Below, piece by piece: positions 39,690 to 47,992 of a DNA stretch of 64,000 nucleotides (positions are counted from its first letter, which is position 1; each line of letters opens with the position of its first letter). The stretch is taken from assembly GCF_004114375.1 (NCBI RefSeq), contig NZ_CP034692.1, positions 2,294,001-2,358,000 on the forward strand. The letters are read 5' to 3'. A program made the translations under genes and the position numbers. The notes beneath the pieces were generated by a model. That model was not told where the DNA came from and did no database searches. It saw only the letters and a list, made by a program, of their open reading frames with translations. This DNA is from Halorubrum sp. BOL3-1 (GTDB taxonomy: Archaea; Halobacteriota; Halobacteria; Halobacteriales; Haloferacaceae).

Positions 39690-40457
39690 ATGCCGCAACG
39701 ACTCCGCGTGTTAGCCGGCGACTGCGAAGTGACCGACCGCGGCGACCGGACCCGCACCCATCGGGGGAGCGTCGTAATCCTGATCAAACCCGACGACACC
39801 ACGCTCGTCCACGACGCCGACGGCTACCAGCCGGTGGCGTGGCTCACCCGTCCCGAGAGCGTCGTCGTCGAGGGCGACGGCGACGGGTTCACCGTCACCG
39901 CCCGTGACGGCTCCCGCGAACTGCGGGCCGTCGCGCGGGAGGCGACCGCGAGCCGCGCGCTCCCCGTCACGGAGGCGGGCGTGCCGGTCGGGACCTGTCC
40001 CGAGGACGGCGGGTCGCTCGTGCGCTCGCGCGGCGACGTGGTCTGTCTCGACTGCGAGACGCGGTGGGGGCTGCCCGCGGGCGCGAGCGTCACGGACGCG
40101 ACCTGCGACGACTGCGGGCTGCCGAAGATCCGCGTCGAGCGCGGCGAGCCGTTCCACCTCTGTCTCGACCCCGCGTGCGACCCGATGGAAGACGCCGTCA
40201 GCGACCGGTTCGACGGCGAGTGGGGCTGTCCCGACTGCGACGGCGACCTCGCCGTCCGTTCCGCACCCGGTCGCGTCTACCTCGGCTGCGAGGATTATCC
40301 CGACTGCGAGACCACCTTCTCGTTCCCGGCCGGGGTCGTCGTCGACGAGTGCGACTGCGGGCTTCCCGTCTTCGAGACGGCCGCCGGCCGGGGCTGTCTG
40401 GACGGGAGCTGTGAGGTCGGCGGCCACGCGGCGAGGAAGAGTGCGGACCCGGAGTGA
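39690..40457 (+). CDS. NucS-like N-terminal domain fused to zinc ribbons
   Basis: The 255-residue protein has residues 1-90 that match the N-terminal DNA-binding half of the endonuclease NucS (RVLAGDCEVTDRGDRTRTHR, VVILIKPDDTTLVHDADGYQ, PVAWLTRPESVVVEGDGDGF). In place of the RecB-like nuclease there are several CxxC ribbons (CPEDGG.., CLDCETRWGLP, CDDCGLPKIRVE, CPDCDGDLAVR, CDCGLPVFE). The last ones resemble topoisomerase I C4 zinc fingers (YLGCEDYPDCETTFSFP). It probably binds single-stranded or mismatched DNA without cutting it; this is inference from domain content. Confidence 0.75.
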   Translation: MPQRLRVLAGDCEVTDRGDRTRTHRGSVVILIKPDDTTLVHDADGYQPVAWLTRPESVVVEGDGDGFTVTARDGSRELRAVAREATASRALPVTEAGVPVGTCPEDGGSLVRSRGDVVCLDCETRWGLPAGASVTDATCDDCGLPKIRVERGEPFHLCLDPACDPMEDAVSDRFDGEWGCPDCDGDLAVRSAPGRVYLGCEDYPDCETTFSFPAGVVVDECDCGLPVFETAAGRGCLDGSCEVGGHAARKSADPE

Positions 40458-40465
40458 CGACCGGC

Positions 40466-41452
40466 CTACTCCGCGAGCTGCTGGCGGCCCGGGGCGATGA
40501 GCCGGTCGAGGTACTCCGCGAGTGCGCCCTTCGCGTCCGCGGGGTGAAGCTCGCCGGACTCCAAGTCGGCTTCGAGCGCGTCGTAGGCGTCGTAATCTAG
40601 GTCGCCGCCGTACTCCTCGGGGCGCTCGACGACGACCGAGTCGAACCGGGGGAACACGTGGTACTCGAACAGCTGGAGGACGGGGTTCTCGCGCTCGACG
40701 CCGTCCTCGGTCGGCTCGGGGTCGACCGTCGGCGGGCAGTAGGCGTCGTTGACCTTCGACTCGACGTCCTCGCGGCAGTCCTCCATCGAGATGGTGACGC
40801 CTTCGCTGGAGGACATCTTCCCGCGACCGCTGCCGAGGTCAGCGATCAGCGGCGTGTGGAGGCTCGTCGGCGGCTCGCGGTCGATGCTCGGGAGCACGTC
40901 CCGCGCGAGCATGTGGACCTTGCGCTGCTCCATCCCGCCGACCGCTAGGTCGACGCCGAGGTACGGGATGTCGAGCGCCTGCATCAGCGGGTAGACGGCC
41001 TGTGAAACCTTCACGGAGTCGCCGGAGCTGATCTCTGCCATTGCGCGCTCCGCCCGCGCGAGGGTGGTCTCAAGCTCCAGAGCGTGGAGGTCGAGGGTGT
41101 AGTCGTCGTCGAGCTGGAAGTCGGAGCCGAGGACGAACTGCGTGTTCGACTCGTCGAGCCCGTACGCGATGAACTGGTCGCGCATCCGTTCTGCGGTGTG
41201 GCGGATCTCCTCGAAGGAGCCCTTGTCGTTGAGGTAGGCGTGTACGTCCGCCAGAAGCACCGTCACCTCGAAGCCCGCTTCTTGGAGGTCGATGAGTTTG
41301 TTCGCGGTGAGCATGTGGCCGACGTGGAGCACGCCCGAGGGCTCGTAGCCGACGTACGCCCGCTTGCCCTCGGGGTCGTCGGCCAGCGCCTCGGTCTCCT
41401 CCTCGGTGACCACCTCGGCCGCGTTCCGGGTGATCAGCTCGTGAGCGTCCAT
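40466..41452 (-). CDS. tyrS: tyrosyl-tRNA synthetase, archaeal type
   Basis: This 328-residue class I synthetase has the HIGH motif as HVGH (residues 43-46, YEPSGVLHVGHMLTANKLID) and KMSSS at 212-216 (GSGRGKMSSSEGVTISMED). The tyrosine pocket region ADVHAYLNDKGSFEEIR and the QALDIPYLGVDLAVGGMEQR segment match the compact archaeal/eukaryal form, which lacks the bacterial S4-like tail. It charges tRNA-Tyr. ATG at 41452. Confidence 0.96.
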   Translation of the reverse strand: MDAHELITRNAAEVVTEEETEALADDPEGKRAYVGYEPSGVLHVGHMLTANKLIDLQEAGFEVTVLLADVHAYLNDKGSFEEIRHTAERMRDQFIAYGLDESNTQFVLGSDFQLDDDYTLDLHALELETTLARAERAMAEISSGDSVKVSQAVYPLMQALDIPYLGVDLAVGGMEQRKVHMLARDVLPSIDREPPTSLHTPLIADLGSGRGKMSSSEGVTISMEDCREDVESKVNDAYCPPTVDPEPTEDGVERENPVLQLFEYHVFPRFDSVVVERPEEYGGDLDYDAYDALEADLESGELHPADAKGALAEYLDRLIAPGRQQLAE

Positions 41453-41539
41453 ACGTCCGAGTGTGTGGTCCCGAACATATGACTTCTGGAAGCGTGCCGA
41501 CGGGTCACGCGGGTCGACGCGGTCGACCCCGTCGGCCGC

Positions 41540-43588
41540 TCACTCCTCCGTCTCGGGCAGCGTCCGCCCCGCGCGGTGTTCGGAGATGATCCGGTCGATC
41601 CGCTCGGCCTTCTCGTCTCGGCGCCGCGCCTCGGCGCGGTCCTCCCAGTCGTCGACCGCTGCGGCGAGGTCCTCCTCGCTCGCGACCGCCAGCTCGTCGA
41701 CCTCGCGGACCGGCACGTCGGCGGCCGGGACGACCGGAATCCCGCGCTCGAACAGCACCTCGTCGGCCACGTCCGAGAAGTTCCCCTCGCCGCGGACCAC
41801 GGCTCGCGGCTCCGCCTCCGCGAGCCGCTCCGCGGTCCGGCGCCCGGCCCCGGACGCGTCCCGGATGTAGACAATGTCGCCGGCGACGAGTCCGTACGCC
41901 TCGTCGGCGGCGTCGAGCGCGTCGAGGGTGAACTGCTCGACGACCTTCACGCTCACTAACCCTCGCCCCGCCGCCACGTCACCGAAGTTCGAGTGGTCGA
42001 GGCGCCACAGCTCCTTCAACGTCTCCACCTTGCGTTCGAGGTCGGCCACCTCCTCGCGGGCCTCGTCGCGCTCGCGCTCCAGTCGGTCCGTCTCGCGCTC
42101 CAACCGGGAGACGGCGCGCCGCGTCCGGGCCTCGATCCGCTCTTCGCGTCTCGCCTCCTCCAGCTCCGACTCCAGCTCCGCGATCCGGTCGTCGCGCTCG
42201 TCGAGGTCGTCTTCGAGCGACTCGGCGTGCGACTCCAGCCGGTCGACGCGCTCGCGGAGCCGCCGGATCGTCTCCTCCTCCTCGGTGCGCTCCGGCTCCG
42301 TGGGATCGGTCTCGGCGTCGCCGTCGTCGCTCTCGTCACCGCCGTCGTCCTCGCTCAGGTCCTCGACGACGGACTCGACCGACGACCCGCCCGCGACGAC
42401 GCCGGCGATCACCGCCTCGCGGTCGAGCCGGGGCGGCGTCTTCGCGCCGATGCGCTCGAACTGGTCTTCGTGGTCGTCGTAGGCGTACAGCGCCGCGGCC
42501 AGCGCGTCGCGCTCGTGGTCGTTCGCGTAGCTCGCCTCGCGGGTGCGGTGGAGCTTCTCGTCGACGGGGAGGTCGGTCGTGGGGCGCCACTCCGCCGCGT
42601 CGAACGAGCGCCGGAACTTCTCGACGGTCTCCGGCATCGGCTCCACGTCGGCGGCGACGATGATCGGCCGCCCCTGTTCGACGATCCACTCGGTCACGTC
42701 GGCGGTGTCGGCGGTCCGCGAGGAGTACAGCGCGTGGACGGTGCCGTCGAGCCCGACGACCGCGGCCGCGGTGGTGGTGCCGGGGTCGATCCCGACGATG
42801 ACGCGGTCGCGTCGCCGTACCAGCGGCTCGTACTCGATGCCGTCGCGACGCTCGCGCTCGACCTCGACGCGCACGTCGCCGGCCCGCGAGTTCGACACCG
42901 GGATGTCCTCCGGGCGCGCCTCGACCGTGAACGTCGCGTTCGCGTAGCCGCCGTACTTCTCGGTCACCTCGCGCTCGAAGGAGAGGTTCGAGTCCTTCAG
43001 CTTCGACTGGACCTGCCGCGTCCGCTTTTTCACGTTGCCGTGGATGCGCCGCGTGTAGCGGTCCTGGCTCCACCCGCCCTTTCCGGTTGAGCGCCCGCGA
43101 GACACCTTCACGGTCGTCTCGTCGGTGAACGCGGTCACCTCGTGGCCGACGTTGCCGGCCGCGAGCCGGGCCGACGCCTCCGCCTCCTCCATTGGCTTCT
43201 TCCCGTAGGGAATCCCGTGGCGGGAGGCGACCCGCGAGAGCGGTTCCGGGCGCTCCGCGCCGGTCACCTGAACGAGCCGCGTCCCGTCGGGTAGCGACCG
43301 GAGGAACCCGACGAGCTCTCCTTTGTCCGCCGCCAGCTCGTAGGCGTTGTCGGTGGCGACGTAGAGCGGTTCCCGGTCGTCGATCAGCCGGCAGAGCTTC
43401 CGGAAGGAGACAACGTCGCGGGTGACCCGGGCCATTGGGACGTCGGCGTCCGGGGCGTCCGGGTCGTCCTCGTCTACCGGATCTAAGATTACGAGCGCGT
43501 AGGAGGGGCTGTCGCCGCGGACGTCGCCGCTGTGGACGTCGACGCCGAACACCGGCCGGTTGCGGGCGCGGATGGTCCGGGTTGTCAC
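41540..43588 (-). CDS. DUF460 (COG2433) RNase H-fold protein with coiled coil
   Basis: The 682-residue protein has an N-terminal RNase H/RuvC-like part (RPVFGVDVHSGDVRGDSPSY) and a second such fold (RVIVGIDPGTTTAAAVVGLD, with SYANDHERDALAAALYAYDD carrying late acidic residues). A very acidic linker, a long coiled coil (RRLRERVDRLESHAESLEDD through LERKVETLKELW) and a C-terminal domain (YGLVAGDIVYIRDASGAGRR) follow. The family is archaeal and of unproven function; a nuclease role on nucleic acids is suggested by the fold. The start is GTG at 43588 (MTTRTIRARNRPVFG). Confidence 0.88.
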   Translation of the reverse strand: MTTRTIRARNRPVFGVDVHSGDVRGDSPSYALVILDPVDEDDPDAPDADVPMARVTRDVVSFRKLCRLIDDREPLYVATDNAYELAADKGELVGFLRSLPDGTRLVQVTGAERPEPLSRVASRHGIPYGKKPMEEAEASARLAAGNVGHEVTAFTDETTVKVSRGRSTGKGGWSQDRYTRRIHGNVKKRTRQVQSKLKDSNLSFEREVTEKYGGYANATFTVEARPEDIPVSNSRAGDVRVEVERERRDGIEYEPLVRRRDRVIVGIDPGTTTAAAVVGLDGTVHALYSSRTADTADVTEWIVEQGRPIIVAADVEPMPETVEKFRRSFDAAEWRPTTDLPVDEKLHRTREASYANDHERDALAAALYAYDDHEDQFERIGAKTPPRLDREAVIAGVVAGGSSVESVVEDLSEDDGGDESDDGDAETDPTEPERTEEEETIRRLRERVDRLESHAESLEDDLDERDDRIAELESELEEARREERIEARTRRAVSRLERETDRLERERDEAREEVADLERKVETLKELWRLDHSNFGDVAAGRGLVSVKVVEQFTLDALDAADEAYGLVAGDIVYIRDASGAGRRTAERLAEAEPRAVVRGEGNFSDVADEVLFERGIPVVPAADVPVREVDELAVASEEDLAAAVDDWEDRAEARRRDEKAERIDRIISEHRAGRTLPETEE

Positions 43589-43659
43589 GCACCGAGGTAG
43601 GTCGTTGCCGCGTATATACCCCACGCCGAGGCGTCCGAGCGGTCGGGGCGGGCGGGCCG

Positions 43660-44859
43660 TCAGAGGATCCCCGGCTCGTCGTCGACCCGCTGTCGGCCGC
43701 CGATGACCTGCGGCGTGCCGCCGGTCTGGATGATGTTGAACGCGGTCATCAGGTCGGACCGCGAGATGAGGCCGACGAGTTCGCCGTCGGCGTCGACAAC
43801 GGGGAGCCGACCGACCCCGTGTTCCTGCATGGACTGAAGCGCGGTCAGCGCGTCGGCGTCGGGGGCGGCCGCGACGAGGTCGGTCGCCATCACGTCGTCG
43901 ACGCGGTAGGCGTCGCGCTCGACTTCAGGGACCGACCGGGCGTCCTCTAAGGTGACCATCCCGACGAGTTCGCCGCCGTCGAGGACGGGGTAGCCGGTGT
44001 GACGCTCCTCGAACATCCGGCTCATCAGGTCGGCCACGGAGGCGTCATCGGTCACCGTGTGGAGGTTCTCGCGAGCGGTCATCACGTCTGCGACGGCGAC
44101 GTCCTCGAAGGCGGCCTTCAGCGTCGTCTGTTGGGCCTCGCCCGAGGCGGCGACGTAGACAAAGAAGGCGAGGACGATGAGCAGCAGCTGGAAGGTGAGC
44201 AGCCCGATGATCCCCATCAGGAACGCGAACACCTTTCCCACGGAGGCGGCCCGTTGGGTCGCCTGCGCGTGCGGCTGGTTCCGCGCGAGGAGCGCCCGGA
44301 GGACGCGCCCGCCGTCCATCGGGAACGCCGGGAGCATATTGAAGACGGCGAGGACGACGTTCAAAAGCGCGAGGTAGCCGAAGACGAAGAGCGCGGCGTT
44401 CACCCCGACGGAGGCCTCCGTCCCGGCGGGCAGGGCGAAGACGACCCCGTAGCAGGCGACCCCGACCGCGACGCTGACCAGCGGGCCAGCGATTGCGATC
44501 CAGAACTCGTGTTTCCAGTCCTCGGGGAACTCCGAGAAGCTGGCCAGCCCGCCGAGCAGCCACAGCGTGATCGACTCGATCTCGTAGCCGTAGCGCATCG
44601 CGACGAGCGAGTGCCCGAACTCGTGGAGCAACACCCCGACGAACAGCCCCACCGCGGCCGCCAAGCCGAGCAGCCACGGGGCGGGTCCCGCCGCGAGCAC
44701 GGCCGCGTCGATCCCGAGTCCCGCGGTCTCGTTCATCACGTCGACGATCTCTCCGACCTGTTGGCCGATGAGATACGCGAACAGTGGTAAGACGAGTAGG
44801 AACGTCCAGTTGAGCCGGAGCGGGATGCCGAAGGCGCTCCCGACCTTGATGCCTCGCAT
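43660..44859 (-). CDS. site-2 protease (M50) with CBS domain pair
   Basis: The 399-residue protein has five to six helices with HEFGH at residues 79-83 (GVLLHEFGHSLVAMRYGYEI) and the third zinc ligand in NMLPAFPMDGGRVLRALL (Asp182). Two cytoplasmic CBS domains follow (VADVMTARENLHTVTDDASV, VDDVMATDLVAAAPDADALT). Such intramembrane proteases cut membrane-bound regulators; CBS pairs bind adenine nucleotides and may tune activity. ATG at 44859. It is divergent from the cupin at 44914. Confidence 0.94.
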   Translation of the reverse strand: MRGIKVGSAFGIPLRLNWTFLLVLPLFAYLIGQQVGEIVDVMNETAGLGIDAAVLAAGPAPWLLGLAAAVGLFVGVLLHEFGHSLVAMRYGYEIESITLWLLGGLASFSEFPEDWKHEFWIAIAGPLVSVAVGVACYGVVFALPAGTEASVGVNAALFVFGYLALLNVVLAVFNMLPAFPMDGGRVLRALLARNQPHAQATQRAASVGKVFAFLMGIIGLLTFQLLLIVLAFFVYVAASGEAQQTTLKAAFEDVAVADVMTARENLHTVTDDASVADLMSRMFEERHTGYPVLDGGELVGMVTLEDARSVPEVERDAYRVDDVMATDLVAAAPDADALTALQSMQEHGVGRLPVVDADGELVGLISRSDLMTAFNIIQTGGTPQVIGGRQRVDDEPGIL

Positions 44860-44913
44860 AGGTCCGCGTTGGTCCGGTGAGCGGTTAAATACCCGGGAGC
44901 CGTCGGCCGAAAC

Positions 44914-45393
44914 ATGAGCGACGGAGAGCGGTCCGACGCGGGAACGGGATCGAACGGCTCGGAAACCGGTCCGGACGACGCACACGACGGAGCGGCGGAC
45001 CCGATGGTAAAAGGCGACGACGGCGGAGCGGCGGACCCGGTCGTAAAACGGGACGACGACGTCGCGTACGAACCCGTCGAGGCCGCCGCCGGGCTCTCGA
45101 AGGGCGTCCTCCTCGACGAGTCTGACGGCGCTCCGAACTTCGCGATGCGGCGGTTCGAACTCGCGCCGGGCGCCGAGGTCCCCCGCCACACCAACGCGGT
45201 CGAACACGAGCAGTACGTACTCGCCGGCGAGTACGTCGTCGGTATCGGGGACGAAGAGCGGTCGGTCTCTCCCGGCGACGCCCTGTTGATCCCGGCCGGC
45301 GTCGAACACTGGTACCGAAACGGCGGCGACGAGACCGGCGCGTTCGTCTGCGTCGTCCCGAACGGCGACGACACCATCGAACTCGTCGAGTAG
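44914..45393 (+). CDS. cupin-domain protein
   Basis: The 159-residue protein has a disordered acidic N-terminus containing a short internal duplication (GAADPMVKGDD and GAADPVVKRDD), then a single cupin barrel. Motif 1 is PRHTNAVEHEQYVLAGEYVV (metal His/His/Glu) and motif 2 is PGDALLIPAGVEHWYRNGG. It probably binds a divalent metal; the substrate is unknown. ATG at 44914. Confidence 0.88.
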   Translation: MSDGERSDAGTGSNGSETGPDDAHDGAADPMVKGDDGGAADPVVKRDDDVAYEPVEAAAGLSKGVLLDESDGAPNFAMRRFELAPGAEVPRHTNAVEHEQYVLAGEYVVGIGDEERSVSPGDALLIPAGVEHWYRNGGDETGAFVCVVPNGDDTIELVE

Positions 45394-45465
45394 CGGGGGC
45401 GGCTCCGAAGGCGTCTCACTCCGGCGTGCCGCCGCGCCGACTGCTCCGGCGTACCGCCGCGCCGA

Positions 45466-46269
45466 CTACTCCAGCGTGCCGATCCGGTCGGCAACGTAAC
45501 CGAACTGGTCACGGTAGCCGTTCGGGGACAGCAACACGGGGTAGAACGCCTCGTCGGCCAGCAGGGGTTCGCCGTCGGCGGCCGCGAACCGCTCGCCGGC
45601 CTCGACGCGCTCGAAGTTGCGCGCAAACACCTCGTAGGTGTCGGCCGCGGGCTTCGGGATCCGCTCGCGGAGCCGGAACACCGAGACGTCCTCGCGGCCG
45701 CCGGCGTCCAGCACGTCGTCGGCGCCGGGCGCGGAGATGGCGCCCGTCGCGGCGAGGAACGCGCGGGCCAGCCAGTAGGCGTTGTCGGCGGCGCCCTCGG
45801 AGCCCTGGAGGCCCGCCTCGACTTCGAGGGTGTGCGGGTGTTCGATGAGCCGCCCCTCGGTGAACGCGTCGGTCTGGATCACGGCGTCGACCGGGAGGTG
45901 CGGCGCGACGGCGCGGGTCACCTCGTCCATCGAGTCGACGACGGCGAACGGGCCGGCGTACGACTGCGTCGAGTGGATCGCGAGGGTCGTACACCCTTCC
46001 AGCGTGTCGAGCAAGTCGGCGGCGAGCCGCACCTCGTGGGCCTCCGCGTCCGGGTTCCCCGGAAACGATCGGTTGAGGTCGGCGTCGAGGTACCGCTCGC
46101 CGGCCGAAAGCGCCGCCTCGTTGGCGACGACCAGCCGAACCGGTCGCTCGGGGTCGAGGTCGGCGTCGAGCAGGCGCTCGACGGCGCGGGCGCCGCAGGG
46201 CTCGTCGCCGTGGATCGCGCCGACGACGGCCACCTCCGGCTCCCCGTCGCCCAGATCGTGAACTTCCAT
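45466..46269 (-). CDS. succinylglutamate desuccinylase/aspartoacylase-family protein
   Basis: The 267-residue zinc hydrolase has the N-terminal metal motif GAIHGDEPCGARAVERLL (H-G-D/N-E), the DLNRSFPGNP signature, and AIHSTQSYAGP with the third ligand histidine. VEAGLQGSEGAADNAYW supplies the catalytic glutamate. The family hydrolyses N-acyl amino acids; the real substrate here is unknown. ATG at 46269. Confidence 0.88.
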   Translation of the reverse strand: MEVHDLGDGEPEVAVVGAIHGDEPCGARAVERLLDADLDPERPVRLVVANEAALSAGERYLDADLNRSFPGNPDAEAHEVRLAADLLDTLEGCTTLAIHSTQSYAGPFAVVDSMDEVTRAVAPHLPVDAVIQTDAFTEGRLIEHPHTLEVEAGLQGSEGAADNAYWLARAFLAATGAISAPGADDVLDAGGREDVSVFRLRERIPKPAADTYEVFARNFERVEAGERFAAADGEPLLADEAFYPVLLSPNGYRDQFGYVADRIGTLE

Positions 46270-46346
46270 ACGAGGTATAGGCGCGCGGCGGGTAAGTGGC
46301 GTTCGGATCGCGGGCGGACCTCCCGAACACCCATCGATCCGGCCTC

Positions 46347-46904
46347 TCAGCCCCGCTCGTCGACTCGGTCCGCGTACTCGTAGTCCACGGGGTACGCCGG
46401 CGGCCGGGCGTCGTCGAGGCGGATCTGCCACCCGTCGATCGCGGCGGGGTCGTCGAGGGCGCCCCGGAGCGTGTCCCGGACGTCGTCGACGTCGACGCCG
46501 TAGAAGTCGCTCGGGACGCCGTTGAGGTACTGGAGCGCGGTCTCGAACAGCGAGCGCATCCCCGCATCGCTCTCGAAGTCGACGCGCTTGTAGGCGCCGG
46601 CGGCGACCTGGACCATCCCGTGAAGAAACGCGCTCTCGGCGGTGCCGCGTCCGTAGTTGTACCACTCGTCCTCGAAGCAGTCGTGCGACTCGTGGTAGGC
46701 GCCGTCGTTGAACAGCCGGACCCCGTGTTCGGTCGCGCGCCGGAGCGTGGCGTGCTCCCAGTAGCCGCCGACCACCCGCGCGTCGGGCGTGTCGCCCGGC
46801 CGCGCTTCCCCGTCGTCCTCCGTGGGGCCGCTGTCGCCCGCGTGCCACCCGGTCGGATCCCCGAGCGGCGGAGCGACGCCCGGGTCGCGGGTGTGCTCGT
46901 CCAT
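46347..46904 (-). CDS. DUF309 protein
   Basis: The 185-residue protein has a low-complexity N-terminal 45 residues. The DUF309 helical core is [63 protein letters not shown]309 has a conserved H-E-x2-E-x2-W type helix (here [12 protein letters not shown]) and unknown function. The ATG at 46904 (MDEHTRDPG) is preferred; one at 46919 also fits. It is upstream of the aspartoacylase-like gene on the same strand. Confidence 0.82.
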   Translation of the reverse strand: MDEHTRDPGVAPPLGDPTGWHAGDSGPTEDDGEARPGDTPDARVVGGYWEHATLRRATEHGVRLFNDGAYHESHDCFEDEWYNYGRGTAESAFLHGMVQVAAGAYKRVDFESDAGMRSLFETALQYLNGVPSDFYGVDVDDVRDTLRGALDDPAAIDGWQIRLDDARPPAYPVDYEYADRVDERG

Positions 46905-47070
46905 ACGTGCGGCGTTCACGCGGGAGCGACCTAACCGTTTCGCGGCCGCTCCGCCGACGCGTGCGGACCGCCGGCGCAGGCGGACCGCCGACCTGGCAGA
47001 AGTCGGCGGGCGCGAGAGCCGGTCGGACGAAACTGCCCAAAATGACTGCCGCTACCCCGTCAACACTCGC

Positions 47071-47361
47071 GTGTTCGGGAACCTGATCGGCAATGCCTTC
47101 GACCACGCCGGCGACGCCCCGACGGTCCGGGTCGGCGTCGACGACCGGGGGCTGTACGTCGCGGACGACGGGCCGGGACTCCCGGATGCTGAGTTCGGGC
47201 GCGACGAACTGACTGAATTCGGCGTCTCTCGCGGCGGCACCGGGATCGGACTCGCCATCGTCGAGCGCGTCGCGGCCGCGCACGGCTGGGAACTGGCGGT
47301 CGGTGAGTCCGACGAAGGCGGGTTCCGAGCGACGCTGGTCGGCGCGGAACCGACGGCATAA
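47071..47361 (+). pseudogene. orphan HATPase domain of a histidine kinase
   Basis: The frame from GTG 47071 carries only the kinase ATPase core: N-box RVFGNLIGNAFDHAGD, G1 box LYVADDGPGLPDAEFG, G2 box FGVSRGGTGIGLAIVERVAA, ending FRATLVGAEPTA. No histidine phosphoacceptor or sensor part precedes it, as the sequence upstream is not coding in character. It is the tail of a truncated kinase, lying directly before tRNA-Leu. Confidence 0.7.
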
Positions 47362-47391
47362 AGGACTCCGCCATCGAACGGCCGGCTGCGT

Positions 47392-47475
47392 GCGAGGGTA
47401 GCCAAGCCCGGAAACGGCGGCGGACTCAAGATCCGCTCCTGTAGAGGTCCGTGGGTTCAAATCCCTCCCCTCGCA
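47392..47475 (+). tRNA. tRNA-Leu (anticodon CAA)
   Basis: 84 bases: acceptor GCGAGGG/CCCTCGC with discriminator A, anticodon stem GCGGA/TCCGC around CTCAAGA (anticodon CAA), a long class II variable arm (GCTCCTGTAGAGGTCC region), T arm GTGGG TTCAAAT CCCTC with an unpaired edge. No intron. Confidence 0.9.
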
Positions 47476-47566
47476 TCGCCGGGGTCTATCCCCCGTGATG
47501 CGGAAGGCGCTCTCGGAGCGTTCTTCCCTCGCAAAACTTCATCGCTACCTCAACTAGCCGAGCGAC
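47454..47566 (+). repeat. 113-base direct repeat at tRNA-Leu 3' end, copy 1
   Basis: From the T loop of tRNA-Leu through TCGCCGGGGTCTATCCCC and CGCTCTCGGAGCG to AGCCGAGCGAC. It recurs at 47787-47900 with a one-base insertion and a few changes. Confidence 0.8.
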
Positions 47567-47571
47567 CCGTT

Positions 47572-47721
47572 TCCCAGAAACGGTGGCGGACTCGAGATCC
47601 GCTCCTGTAGAGTTCTCGTGAGCGAGCAACGCGAGCGAACGAGAGCACGCGAGTCGCAGCCGGCGAGCGGAGCGAGCCGGATCGTCTGGCGGCGGTCCGT
47701 GGGTTCAAATCTCCCCTCGCA
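47572..47721 (+). pseudogene. interrupted tRNA-Leu-like pseudogene
   Basis: GAAACGG then GCGGACTCGAGATCCGC and TCCTGTAGAG (to 47612) match tRNA-Leu with the anticodon changed from CAA to CGA. GGTCCGTGGGTTCAAAT followed by CCCCTCGCA (47694-47721) matches its 3' end. The two halves are split in the variable arm by about 82 bases of GCGAGCGAACGAG-like low-complexity sequence. The 5' acceptor strand is missing, so it is not a functional gene. Confidence 0.65.
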
Positions 47722-47786
47722 TGAGCGCGCCACAGCGCGCGAGTACAGGAGGGATTTGAATCAGGGAGCGCCTCTGGCGCGACCGT

Positions 47787-47900
47787 GGTTCAAATCCCTC
47801 CCCTCGCATCGCCGGGGTCTATCCCCCGTGATGCGGAAGGGCGCTCTCGGAGCGTTCTTCCCTCGCAAAACTTCATCGCTACCTCGATTAGCCGAGCGAC
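47787..47900 (+). repeat. 114-base direct repeat of tRNA-Leu 3' end, copy 2
   Basis: It begins with a third copy of the tRNA-Leu T arm and acceptor 3' strand (GGTTCAAATCCCTCCCCTCG) and continues as in 47454-47566. It is the outer boundary of the repeat cluster 47392-47900. Confidence 0.8.
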
Positions 47901-47963
47901 TCGCCAGCCACGGCCGCGTCGCGTCCGCTGACCGCGTCTCCGCCTCGGTCCGAGCGCCGTGGG

Positions 47964-47970
47964 TTTTTAT
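47964..47970 (+). promoter_or_regulatory. TATA-like box for the lipoprotein gene
   Basis: TTTTTAT lies 23-29 bases before the ATG at 47993. Confidence 0.5.
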
Positions 47971-47992
47971 CCTCGCCCGTGAATCGGCTCCT

